This document shows positions 1-12,500 of a DNA stretch of 64,000 nt, piece after piece (positions within the stretch are counted from its first letter, which is position 1; every line of letters begins with the position of its first letter). Below the pieces are notes generated by a model that was not told the DNA's origin, did not search any database, and saw nothing but the letters and a program-made list of their open reading frames with translations. Source of the stretch: Plantago elongata (taxonomy: Eukaryota; Streptophyta; Magnoliopsida; Lamiales; Plantaginaceae); contig JAYMSP010000150.1 in assembly GCA_036897095.1 (NCBI GenBank), positions 1 through 64,000 of the forward strand, read 5' to 3'. The position numbers and the translations under genes were made by a program.

Positions 1-1975
1 AGTTTACTTGATATGTAATATATGCTTCTATAAGAACCGCAAATTTTAATACGGTATTAATATTATTTTAACTGACCATTTACTCCTAACTCGACGTGTG
101 CATATATATACTCGACCATTAACAACGAGTCGAATTCGAAAATTAACGGCCGGTTATACTCGCCAGTTAATTACGAACAAGCGTTAATTTATTTTTTTGA
201 TATTAAAATAATAATAATAATAATTACTTTTTTAATTTTTGATCCTAGTCCAGTTCGTGTCCAGGATCGTCCCGGATATCGAATTTGCATTTTTTGGAAT
301 TTATTTACGAGCCGTTTGGAGTCCTGAAGAAACCAAGTTTATATAATGATAAAATGACCCTTATACCCCATTTATCTTCTTCTTATTCTCCAATTTCCTT
401 CTCCTTCCCGTCCAATTTCCTCCATCATCGCCATTCCTCCAAAGCTTGCCGGAGAAGCCACCGCCTCACCGACCGCCAGCCGCCGCCCGAAAGGTCCAAA
501 ATACCCTCGCGGCCTTGACACATAACCGGGAAAAGACGCGTGCCGACCGGAGGGAAAGAACGGGACACGCGTCGACCGGAGGGAAGAGAGGTCGGCCGCC
601 TTCGCGGCTATAATTAGCCATTTTCCGTCTCATTTCCGTCACCACACCACCAGTCCCGCTCTCTCTTTCGCCTCTTTTCCGCCTCACTCCGCCACCATCA
701 CCACCGTACGGCCTCAACTGGCCCACCACACCGCCGCCTCTCTCACCACGTCTTTATTTCGCCGGATTAGTGTCGTTACTCGCGACCAATTTCTCCGGAT
801 TCGCAAAGCTCCTTAGAATACGAAGATCAACCAAGGTGAGCGATTTCAGGCTTTTGGCATCCAGCCCTGGGAAAGTTGTTAACTTTCAAGTCCTTTTATT
901 CCAGTACATGTTCCTGTTTACTTGATTGTCTGCCTAACTCTGACTCCGACTAGGCAACGACGTCTCGACTGACCACGTTGCGACTACTAACTACGATTGT
1001 AGACTATAGGATGGTTATTGAATCGAACACTGACTTGATGAATGTAGTTGAACCTGTTGATCTGTATTCTAGTTATAGCTTAAATATGTTGATCTGTACT
1101 CTAGCTAGAGCTTGATATTCTGACCTGATTATATCGTGTTATTCTATTCCAGTTGCTCCATCCTGATTATATCCTGTTGTTCCACATGATTTGCATTGCA
1201 TGAAAAATGATTTGTAAAAGCAACCACACACTGTTTTGAAAAAAAATTGGGAAACCCTCTTGGTCGACGGTTTCGACAAGAGTAATACGGCGGTCTGCAG
1301 CGCTATCTTTTCCGTCTTGGTCAACGTTTTCGACAAGAGTGGTAAAGCGGTTTGCAGTGCTATCTTTTCCCGTCTTGGTCGACATTTTCGACAAGACTTT
1401 TTGGGCTCCTGACTGACTGTTCGGACTATTCAAACAATCATATTTTATGAGTTGTGATGGGTCGTGCCTGTCATAAAAACAACTCCACGCGCGATCGCGT
1501 CGCTACTTGTTTATTTGACCGATACCTGATCCGTTCTGTCCAGCCCAAGACAGTGACTGCATTTCAGTGCTGTAAATCTAGCACCTTTCATGTGCTATGA
1601 TCCTGCCTGTCTGTTAACGGTTTCTCCCCTATTTTTAAAATTTCCTGATCAGCGTGTTGTGGTGGTTTGCTATATTGTTGCATTCATGCATTTTTTTTAT
1701 ATACCTGCTTGACTATCCTCACTAAGTCTGTTGACTTACGCTCTTCTTGTTAACCTTGATTTCCCAGGTTTAGAGCACGAAGAGAGGTCGGGGTAGATAG
1801 ACATACAAATTGACTTTAGGCATTTTGATTCCACTGCTGATCTTGTAGACGTGTGTAATAACTGTTGAGCTATGAATAAAATTTGGGGTGTGTAATAATT
1901 ATTACTTGATATATCTATATATTTGAAAGTTCGGCACAATCCTTGACGTCCGGACTAGACGGGGCCTTATAGCTT
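1..1975. mobile_element. Probable solo LTR of a Ty3/gypsy (Tekay/Del-like chromovirus) element
   Basis: This stretch has the layout I know from long plant chromovirus LTRs. An AT-rich start is followed by text of the type 'aaaatgaccctta' near 350. A GC-rich leader full of proline/alanine-like codons runs from about 420 to 830 and ends in a donor-like 'caaggtgag'. The downstream part includes a 'cctcactaag' block near 1718 and an end resembling 'gacggggcc' near 1960. No gag-pol coding sequence and no second LTR lie in the window, so it is most likely a solo LTR and a fossil. Its left edge may lie outside the window and the right edge is approximate. Family assignment is from remembered structure, not an alignment. 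The open frames inside, such as the GC-rich one on the minus strand at 466-729, are not taken as genes. Confidence 0.45.
1259..1397. repeat. 58-bp direct repeat, about 2.4 copies
   Basis: Copies start at 1259, 1316 and 1374 (the last partial), each opening with 'cttggtc' and containing 'ttcgacaagag'. The first two full copies differ at several positions. The array lies inside the LTR-like sequence. Confidence 0.8.
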
Positions 1976-2351
1976 ATTTACCTATTACTCATAAATTTAA
2001 TTATTTTCCATGTTTTTATTTATCAATATGTCTTGCAATTACAATATTTGGTTAATTTCCTCTCAATCTTCTACTACTTATATTCATCTTTTATCGTCTA
2101 CCCACATTTTAATTGGTAAGTCTCCTAGGGAACCCCACTAGATAATTTATTCATAGATAAACCTATATTATCATATTGTAAAAAGACATATTTTGTTAAA
2201 AATATTAAATATTTAATTAAACATGGATAACTATATTGAAAATAAATGTTGCTTACAGATAAGTTGTGTGAATACCATCTCCTTTGACACTTGTGAGTCC
2301 CAAAAAAGTTGTATTTCAACAGTGTATACTTACACAAAATTTTGGAAGGTA

Positions 2352-2393
<42 letters not shown>

Positions 2394-3170
2394 GTAATAT
2401 TGACACATTTAAAAGACTACAATATTATTAAGTATATTTATAATATTTTGAATAATATAATTATTAATATATAAATGTTATATATTGTATATACTAATGA
2501 AATACTTAAAAGTAGTTGTGAGTCCCAAAAGTATTCTACTACTTCCTCATTGATTTTTATTTTAATGGAATGAATTTAAAATTGTCAAGGTGTATTTATT
2601 TTTAATGAGAATGAATTTATTACTTCCACTATTTGTCAAGGTGAATTTATTTTTAACAGAATGAATTTAAAATTGAAAATAATAAGTATATTATGCAAGT
2701 ATTCGCGTGCAAATATACTAGTATTATTTTTAATATATCAATGATATCGATTTTATTTTGTTTTTTAGATTTGTTAGGAGAAAAATAAATCGAGGGCAAA
2801 TTCGGAAACATTTCTATTGACCTCCGAGTGGAAGAATTAAATTCAGGAGTCAAAAAGTGTTTTTGGATTATACGTGCCATTCGTCTTCTTCCCATGTATT
2901 TTGTCACCTACCTTACCTATGGTATTTCAATTAATTCATAATAAACTAGTATAACAATCAAGTACAAATTACTCCCAATTTTTCTCAGTACGTTTCCTTG
3001 TAGAAAAAGTAAGAAGAATTCACTGTCAGTAACAAGGCGAGAGTACGAGACGAAAGCGAAGCTAGGGATTACGGTATTCACTTTTCAGGTTCGATTGGAT
3101 TTATGACGGAGGGTTGCTGATTCTAGGGTTTCAATTTCTACTGGAAGTTTGCTTTTCACTTTGATATTGT
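1976..3170. other. AT-rich intergenic DNA and non-coding leader of the MOM1-like gene
   Basis: No gene is visible up to about 2950. The region holds an (ATT)n microsatellite and an imperfect 50-bp direct duplication at about 2580-2669, where 'gtcaaggtg' and 'tttatttttaa' recur. From about 3000 the composition changes to that of a transcribed leader. A strong donor 'gtaagt' at 3171 and the acceptor 'ttgcttacag' ending at 3502 define a probable 332-bp leader intron, so the untranslated exon ends at 3170. The transcription start was not located. Confidence 0.5.
2353..2393. repeat. (ATT)n microsatellite
   Basis: About 41 bp of uninterrupted ATT repeat. It also produces the asparagine and tyrosine runs seen in spurious open frames here. 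Confidence 0.97.
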
Positions 3171-3502
3171 GTAAGTTTCAGTCTGAGCTAGTTGATTTCG
3201 TTTGTGCATTGTAGTTTTGGGCATTCTGCTTTAGTAGATTATGTGATATTCGTTATTGGTTACTGTTTTGGGCATTCTACTGTGTTAATTGCGTGATATT
3301 TTTCATAATTGGTTACTGTTTTGGGTATTTTACTATGTTAATTTCGTGATATTGGTCATAATTGGTCAGCAGGTAATGATTTGGTTTTCGAGTTACATTA
3401 ATAATAGCTGCCGATTTCATGTATGTGCCATTTGTTCATTTACTGGGCGAGGTATTGCCAAGAGCTTTTAAGGTTGTTAAGTTTTGAGCTTGTTGCTTAC
3501 AG

Positions 3503-6500
3503 ATGAGGAGGATGGTGAGTGATACTCGATCAACACTGAGAGCTAGAAATGGAGCAGACGAGAAGAATTCGAAGAAGAAAGTGAACAACGGAAAGGATAC
3601 AGGAACTGGTACATCAGTAAAAGCTAATGTAGTTAGTTTGGCACGGTCAGGTAGAGATGCACCAGTCTCTGCACAATCAGCACCTCAAGGTATAAGGAAA
3701 TCGAAGCGCCTAGAGAATGAGGCAGCACCGTCAACTTCTTCACCGATGAGGAAATCAGAGAGGCTCGAGAAGCATAAAACACCAAGTCCAAGTCCTTTAA
3801 GTAAATCTGACAGGTTGGCGAGAGCTTTGTCTTCAGGTTCTTCTGGTCAGAAACAACCTGCGAAGGAGCTTAGTTTTTCCGAGGAGAAGATGAATAAGGA
3901 GCAGAAAAGGAAGAATGTGATTGAAGCCTCCATGGAATCTGAGAAAGCTGAAATTCAAGAGGAGGTTGGTAAGAAAAGAAAGAAAATCACCGGGGCTGCT
4001 TACAAGGCCATGTATAGTTATAATAAAGCACCACAGCGCATCCGATTGCCAGGTAAGCTTTGCACGCTCTTACTTCATGCACATCTTACAGTCACTAGGA
4101 ATATATGACCGTGTGTAATAGGAGGGAGATTTACAGCTCTATCACTAAACGTTTAGGTGTTATTCTCTAAAAATGTACATTTGGCCACCTTAAGTACTGA
4201 TGGAACTATTGAAGCACCAGATAAATATTAATGGATGGTTATCTTTACAGATAAGGCAGTGGATGGATTACCTGGTAAAGATGGCTTACCAGACTCCCAG
4301 ACTGTCCCCAGTTCAAGAGAAATATTATGTGATCATAGACGGCAGGCAGCAAATTCTGCTCCCAATATTGATAATGCTGATTCTCCTGACTCAGAAAGTT
4401 CTATTTCGTTGCCAAGGCCGCGGGATGGTATCACACATTCTGAAAGTGGAGAGAAGTGCACGGATCCAAAAGGTATGCCGTTCATAATCCCTGCGTGTCA
4501 TAATTATTATGATATTCCAGCATATCATTCATAATAACTGCATGTTGTCAATGTGATCGTCCATAGCTGTACGTACGTGTTGCATGTTTTTATTGTTGTC
4601 AGAAAGCCGGAGTACTTGTGGGTCTTATTTAAGTTCGATCTCTTACAATACATATGTGATGCATGGTGTTGTGCCGTGTGCGTAATCTGCAAATGAAGTG
4701 TCCTTGACCAACTCTATTGTAGACATAAGCGGGGTGGTGGACGGATGTAAAAGATTATCCATGGAGGCTACCGATGTGGATACTATCATCCATAAATCTC
4801 CAGATGTGGATGGTATAAAAGACCCTCTTACTAGTCCGTGCGTGAGCATGCTTCGTACAAATTCATCTCCTATCAAGAATTTGGACACTCTTCAAAAAGA
4901 AAGCTCAACTTGTTTGGAAATATTACAAGATATATCAGAAATTGGTGAGAAACCTGTGCGTCCAGAAGGTAGATTTTACAGTTTCTTTGCATATATAATT
5001 TGTTATGTAATTCATGTTGGTAAGTTATTCTACACTGGCATCTCCAGAGACGACACCATTTCCCAGGAGTGAGAGTGAAGATGTCAATCTTTCTGGGAAT
5101 TGCCTTTTATGCTCCAAAAGGAAAAGGTATGGGAGATGTTACTTGGAAATAATTTATGTCATTCCTTTCTTTCCTAATGATGTTTCCCAGCTTCTAAGAC
5201 TGTCTCCAGCGGCAAAACCCTCTATGCCCCTCTCCCTATCCCGCCACATCATATTTCCATTCATCTCACCTCTAGCACCAAACACAAAAAACTTAATCCA
5301 GTAGTGAAACCTATTTTGTCCCCGGTTGTGTGGCTTGGTGCATTTGGGTGGAAAGAAACAAGAGTATTTTGAGGATGTTTCTAACCTGAACTGGAAATTT
5401 GGACATAGTTTGTTGGGATATTACTCTGCTGGTTCAGTGGGGGCAGTGGTTAACTCTTTGCGTTTTAGGCTTAGTCTAGATTCGTGTTCGTCTGAGTTGG
5501 TATGGTACACTTCCTGTGACTTTTTTCTTAATATTAGAACTTTATATTCTTTTTTTTTTTTTTAAGATGACTAAGTAATTAAAGACATGGACATATAATG
5601 ATTCACACTAAAAAGTAAAGAGGGCAAAATTTTGGATTGAAGAAAGAAATGATTCGTGGAGGTACTATGTTGATCAAGTTCTTGGTGTGTGGTAAAAAGT
5701 GGGAGAGATGATGAATAAAGTACTCCCTCCTTCCCATTGAGCTATTGACAGTTCTTTTGCGTTTTTTTAAGAAAAGAATATGAATAAATAGTATGCTAAA
5801 GTAGCAAAGTTGTTTAGTGATTATTAAAGTAAGAGTGAGAATTAATGAAGATTGGAGAACGTACGAGAGATGATAATGATGTACTATAAGAAGAAGAGTG
5901 GCTTGTGGGCTTTGCATTTTGCCATTTTTGGAATGAATAATTTGTATTAATGGGACATCCAAAAAAAAGAAAGTGAGAGTATGAGAGTGCGTAAATAATT
6001 AATAAATGAAGATAATGCGTTTCCAAAGAAGAAGAAGAAGAAGGAGGAGGAGGAGAAGAAGAAGAAGAGTCATTGGGTATTAGCCCTTAATCCAACTTTT
6101 AATGCAGGAAATCTCTTATCTCTATAATAATTAGTCGTTCTTACTTCAAGACTGTCTTGTTACTGCACATTCCTATTCCTATTTAATTACTGTTCTGTTC
6201 TCCCTTCATTATCCTCTAGAAATATAGTAAAAGGCTAAGGGGCACTAGGGATCAGTTATTCACACACACACACGTAATATTCTGTGCATGTGTACCATCT
6301 TATCGGAAGCCTTCATATCATAATATTGTTATAATATTCTTCTTTCTTTTTTCAGAGCAAATGCTTGTTCAACTGAAAATGATATTTGCTCTTGCGTTGG
6401 TTCTCCAAGGGAGAACCTAGGCCGATACTCCAGTTTCAAGGTTGGTCTGAGCTGCAAATAGAACATATACTTTCTGTTAAGGCGCTTGGGCATTATCATT

Positions 6501-9500
6501 TATCATCTTATTTTTGTTGACTGCTTTATAAATATGGACACACTTCCGCTGTCATGCCACAAGAAGATTATCATGTACTTTCAAAGAGTGAACATGGCTT
6601 TGCCTCGAATTAAAAGACAGTAAATAAAAAAGATCAATGCTCTAGGTTTATCGTGTTGTACTGGGGGAACTGTTGGTAAGATAGCTGCATTGAATGTTTC
6701 AGTTAACTTAGAGCCAGTCAATAGTTAATGAAACAGGCTAATTTGAGATGGGTAATTTCCAGTGTGAATGAAGTTACATTCTGTAGATGGAAAGGCATTC
6801 TATCATCTGAATTATAAAGACAAACGAATAAATGTCGAAGCAAATCTGGAATAGAAATAAGGAAACATGCGCACATAATGTCCTCCTTAATAGAAATATG
6901 CTTAAAAAAACACCTGTACTTCAAATGAATTGAATTTTCCAATCATGCATGTTGGCAATTTTCTCAATACCATAATTGTCAGCATAGCTCTGTTAATATT
7001 GACAATCTTCAATTGTGACGATTCTGCTTTACCCTACCTTTGTAGACGGCTACCTTTCTTTTTCCCTTTTGCCACACATGAATGATTCTCCCTCCCGACT
7101 CTGCTTGATATGCAATAGGAAATTTTATCTTTGCATTATTTCTGTTTAATACTATTTTGATTATTTGTCCATTAGAATGGAGGTGATGTTGAATCTGCTG
7201 AGAATTGCAACAGTGGAGATAGATTGAAGGAAACCCGTTCATATCCTCTAATGGAAGGGCAGGAAAACGTGATTTCTAACCGCAGCAACAGTGGAGAGAT
7301 CCCGTGGGTGAACTATAATTTCATGTTCTTTTAATTCTAATAACATGGTCACATACGTGGCCTGTGTCTGTTTTTTGTAATTTTAGACAGTTAATTTGTT
7401 ATAGTTAAGTGTATGCCTGCTGTTGGACGGTAATTTGCCATAGCGTGTCGAGTGATACTTAGATGAAGTCTGAACTGTTCATATCGCGTTGAAGGTTCTT
7501 CAGGTTTTGGCATTTATGAATTTGAGCGTGTGCTTCTATACATACAGGTTCTTAGCAGCAAACTATAGCAAGCAATCCATTAGAGATGGAGGCACTTCCA
7601 GGTTTCTTGAATATTGGATTCCAGTTCAGATATCTTTTCATCAGCTGGAGCAGTACTGTGATGCTCTTCTTTCTAATTCGATTCATCTTTATTCTTGCGA
7701 AAAAAGAGATACTAATGGGGCATTCCAGGAGACTCTTCAACGTGTTAGAAAGGTTCCTTTGGTCTCTTCTATCAATTATTTTACTATATCTATTGTTTGA
7801 CAAGAATTAGCATTATCTGCACATCTATAGTAAACTGTCTCCTGTCGTATGGCATGGTGTGTTTTCTATATAATGCGTATACAGAAAAACTTACGTATGT
7901 GTCTGCACGTCTATTAAGGTTTATGTGGGTCTACGTGAACTAATGAGCCACCCTTTGTTGTGTGAGGAGTATGCCATACTTTTCTCTGATCCTCAACACA
8001 CAAAATGTACATAGGAATCTTAGATTTATGTGGGCTGCATGAACTATAATGAGTTTTGTGCATGGGTGCCTGCAACTCTGATAATATTTGTTTCTGTATA
8101 CTTTTAAGCACATGTGATTGCCAAGGATAGTCCTGTAATTTTATGATTTGGGAAGGCAATCAGTTTGTAACCCGAGTAATGTTTTTTCATGACAGTGCTG
8201 TGATCACCCCTACCTTCTGGACTTGTCTTTCCAAAGTCGTTTAATTAATGTGGAAAAACGCCAAGCTCCTGAAGTTTTAGATGTAGCTATAAGAGCTAGC
8301 GGAAAACTAGAAGTCCTCGACATGATGCTCACAGAAATTAGGTCTCGAGGATCTCAAGTATTGATACTACTACAGGTATATTGACTTAGTTTAATTTTGT
8401 TACTAACAACCATCTTCATTTATGATGCGAATTGATCCCTCTACCTGCGCGAATATGTGAAACTTTTTGCAGGTTATCTGATGTTCTCTTCTTGATTTAA
8501 TAAAATATTGCTTTTTTATATCATGGCAGTTGCTTCCTGCTTCAGGAAAAAACATGTCGTCAAATGCAGATCTATTAGATGAGTTTCTGAATAAAAGGTT
8601 TGGTCGAGATAGTTATGAACGGATTGATGCTCTCTCGTTCAAGAAGCAAGCTGCTGTGGACCGATTCAACAAAAAGGAAAATGGTGCCTTTGTTCTTCTC
8701 TTGGAAAAAGGTGCTTGCTCTTCATCTATCAAGCGGCTATCACTGGATAATATTATCATATACGGGAGCGATTGGAATCCATCAAATGACTTGAAAACCC
8801 TACAAAAGTTGTCATTTGATTCAAAGCTAGCGCAGGTGAAAGTATTTCGTCTGTATTCCTCTTACACCATTGAAGAAAGAGTGTTAATCCTTGCAAAGAA
8901 GAATGTTGAAGCTTTGCCTTTGCAAAATAAAAATCGGGCTACAGTTGACAATTTGCTAATGTGGGGTGCTTCACATTTGTTCAGCAAATTGAACGATTTT
9001 CATGTTGAGTATTCTTCTTCGTTAAATGTTTCATCCCAGCACTCATTCCTCAGTGAAGTTATGGAGGAGTTTCGTGCTATAATTGGTGGTAGTTATGACA
9101 ATGTTGATAGGGCGTCAATTATATCAAGAGCTAATAAGTTGGACAGTGGAGTGTACAAGACCAACGTTCCACTGTTTGGTGAGACAAAAATTACTATGAA
9201 CGATGTGGAGGAGCCACATCTGTTCTGGAAAAATCTCTTGGAATCAAAAAATCCACCAAGCTGGAAGTTTTTAGAGGAGCCATCTCCCAGAAACCGGAAA
9301 AGAGTTCAGTTCTTGGATGCGTCAATTAGTGAAGCAGATATAAACAATGGAAATGTTAGTAACAAGCGCAGAAAAGCGGGGATGGAAAATCGGGATCCAG
9401 CTGCAGTTCAAGTTGAACCAAATGGGCATCTAGAGACCCAAGTTGCTGAGGCTGAGAGAGGTAATACATTTTGTGAAGATCTTACAGGCACATTGAAAGA

Positions 9501-12500
9501 TTCTAACCCTGACTTTAGTAGTTCTATTGTGTATTGTAGCACAATTGTATCTGTTTACTGAAAATTTATGATGATGCATTTTTTATCAATCTCAATCTCT
9601 GATTGGTGTCACTGCAGCCTGTAATTTGATACTTAATCAAACTCCTAGTGTTTCTGAGGGTAAAGATATGGGATTAGCAGACAGAACTGTGTCAGCTGTG
9701 GACCATAATAGCTTCCATAATTCTCTGCTAGCAGACCTAAATAAACTTTGTGATGTTCTTCAATACTCGGTACCAGTCTCTTTTCTTTTCACTGCACTCC
9801 CATTTTCCAGGTTATGAGGTTACCTTAGATTTGCTACTTATCTAATTTGTATGCATGGTCTGAAATTCAGGAAAATGCAACTCTCAGGGCAATAAAGTTA
9901 CTGGAATATTTCTCCCAGAATTTCCGCCTCAGTAGTGACTCACCAGCATTTATGGAGGCTTTTCAAATATCTCTGGTCAGTTTCTTTTCTGTGCATATCT
10001 TAGTAATTTGTACAGGTCATTTGCAACCATTAAGTTGTTTTCGGTACCTGGCAAAGTGAAGTTTCCGCTATGGCAGAATATGGATGACGAACAGTGTGTA
10101 AAAAATATCCATGTCTCTTTCCCACTTTCCGGAAGTATTAGGTTCAGTGTGTTTGAATTAAGCATAAGAGAAAGAACTAAGATAATTTTCCATGATTTGT
10201 TTGGATGTAGAAGGAATCAAGGATCTCTTGATAACTGCAAGAACAAAGCTTTGGAAAGCTTATAAATTATAATATATGAAATTCTTTTTATCTGCTTTAT
10301 TTTATATCCCTAGCAAATATAAAATCTTTTCCTTGTTATTTTTCCTCAATCAAGATTTATGTGATTTGAATATACATGCATTAGTTTGAGTGATTTCTTA
10401 AATAGTTGAAGTAACTTGTTCCATGATTTATGAACTTTTTTTGATGCAATGCACAAACACTTTCACTAGATACATACTTGATATAAATTGCCCAGACTTG
10501 TTTTCTATTCTGCAGACAACTACAGGACTTGACATCCATACACAATATTTTTGCCTAGGTTTATAATTTGTAACTTTTTCCCTTATTCTGTTCTTGCCCC
10601 TACGTTTCAAATTTGCAAAACCACCACTTGCTTTAGTTAGAAAAGTCAATGCATAATTATCTGTCAACTGATTGATTGGATCAATATTGATCTTAAAAGT
10701 ATTAACTTTTTTCAGTTTCTTCCCAGTATGAATTTTTTTATGAGTCCTGCATGTCTCAACAAATCCTTTTATCCTTTCATTCTTGCAGTGTTGGATAGCT
10801 GCTTCAGACTCGAGATTGAAAGTTGACAAGGAGCTATCGCTGGACATGGCAAGGAACCATCTGAAGTATCAATGCTCAGAAGAAGAGGTGTATAATGTAT
10901 ACAGTAAGATGAGATCTCTGAAGACTACAGATTTAGAGGGCGTAGTGCAGCCTACAGTGATTGGAGAAAAATCTGATGAACTTGTTGAGGTTGGAGGTGG
11001 TGGGAACGAGGTAGATGAAGGGATTGTTGTTACGCTTCAGAAAAAATGTTTAAAGCGGCAGAAAAAACTTAAACGCAAACAGCAGAAACAAATCCAGGAG
11101 TTTCATCAAATATGGGATGATAAGATGCAAAAGTTGGAAACTGATCACCAATTGCAGTTGGCTTTTGCCCGATCTATGTATGGAGAAACCCGTAGTAGAA
11201 AAGAGAGAGTCCAACATTTGGAGGATGTCTATGCAAAGAAGTTGGAAGAGCACAACCTTTTGAGAGATGTAGAACTCAAAGAACTCGAGGCCGAGCATTT
11301 AGCTGTTATGAATGCCGAGAAACAGAAGGCAGATTTCTGGTTAACACGAGCAAAAGAGTGCTCTCTTGAGTCATCAATTGGTAATGAATCACCTACTCCA
11401 AAGAAAATTCTGGTAACTAGTAATTCTAAAAATGAAGTGGGGGTGACAGAAATAAATAGATCATCTATGGATGTGGTTGAGCAGCCAAGTCAGCCAAAGC
11501 ATTCATGTGATATTGGGGAACCAGCTTTTATGGGACCTCCTGCATCAGAGGATCAGTCAGCTGGATTGGCCGAAGAGTCTCCCGCGGATGTGCCTGAAGC
11601 ATCTACTGCTAAAACAGATCCAAAGGAAAATGTGAGTCGTGTTCAACTTATAGTAATCACTAAAGTTTAATGTGGCTACCTTCTCTATGAATTGGATAAG
11701 AGCAAGAAAAACAGTTGCGCTTAACATCCTGTGTTTTTCACCCCTACTAGAATCATAGTATAGTAAATGTCAAATGTATATGCAAAGACTTCGCCATTTA
11801 CTTGTCATCTGGATGTTTGTTTGTGGCATATAATTTATGTTGTATAAATAATGCCATGGGATAACCTGATATATTTTAATTAATGCACAGGGATTGCAAA
11901 ATAAAATCGAAACACTAGCTGTGGAAAATTTGGCTGCTGAACAGCAAAATCGAGAGGAACTGTTTGGACAAAAAGAACCCAGTTCACATCTTGAAGTTCC
12001 TGATCTGGAACACACAAAATCTGTAACTGCTGTGCAGGCCAACAGTGGATTACAAGAAGATGAACCAGAAAAAGGAAAATTACATGAAGATGAAGCGGAA
12101 GAAGGTGAAATATTAGAAAAAAAATCCTCAATCATGGAAAAATATGAAGATGAACCAGAAGATGGAAAAATACATGAAGGTGAACCAGAAGAAGGAGAAA
12201 TTCTAGAAAACGAATCGCCAGCTTTGGATAATCAAACCACTGTAGAGGTAAGAAATTCTATTTCGGTTGCCATTGTTGCCCCCGTGGAAAAGCTTGATGG
12301 AAATGTACGGGCCTTAGAAAATCAGGATACTTCTAAGACTCAAGTTGGAATGTTGGAACCTGTTGATTCGCCAACCAATGCTGTGACGTCAAAGCCTGTT
12401 GATTCTCTGAAAGAACGAGTGCCACCAGCTGTAGAGAATGAATGCACTCTTAATGATGCTATCTCAGATGTTGTTGATACAGTGGATTCTCTGCAGCCGA

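Noticed and set aside
466-729. GC-rich minus-strand open frame of 87 codons
   Set aside because: It lies in the GC-rich leader of the LTR-like region, is Arg/Gly-biased and matches no family.
2223-2474. Open frames with long Tyr or Asn runs
   Set aside because: They are translations of the (ATT)n microsatellite.
5190-5290. 'ctccagcggc' and pyrimidine-rich text in a MOM1 intron, possibly a transposon edge
   Set aside because: No paired end or target duplication could be found.
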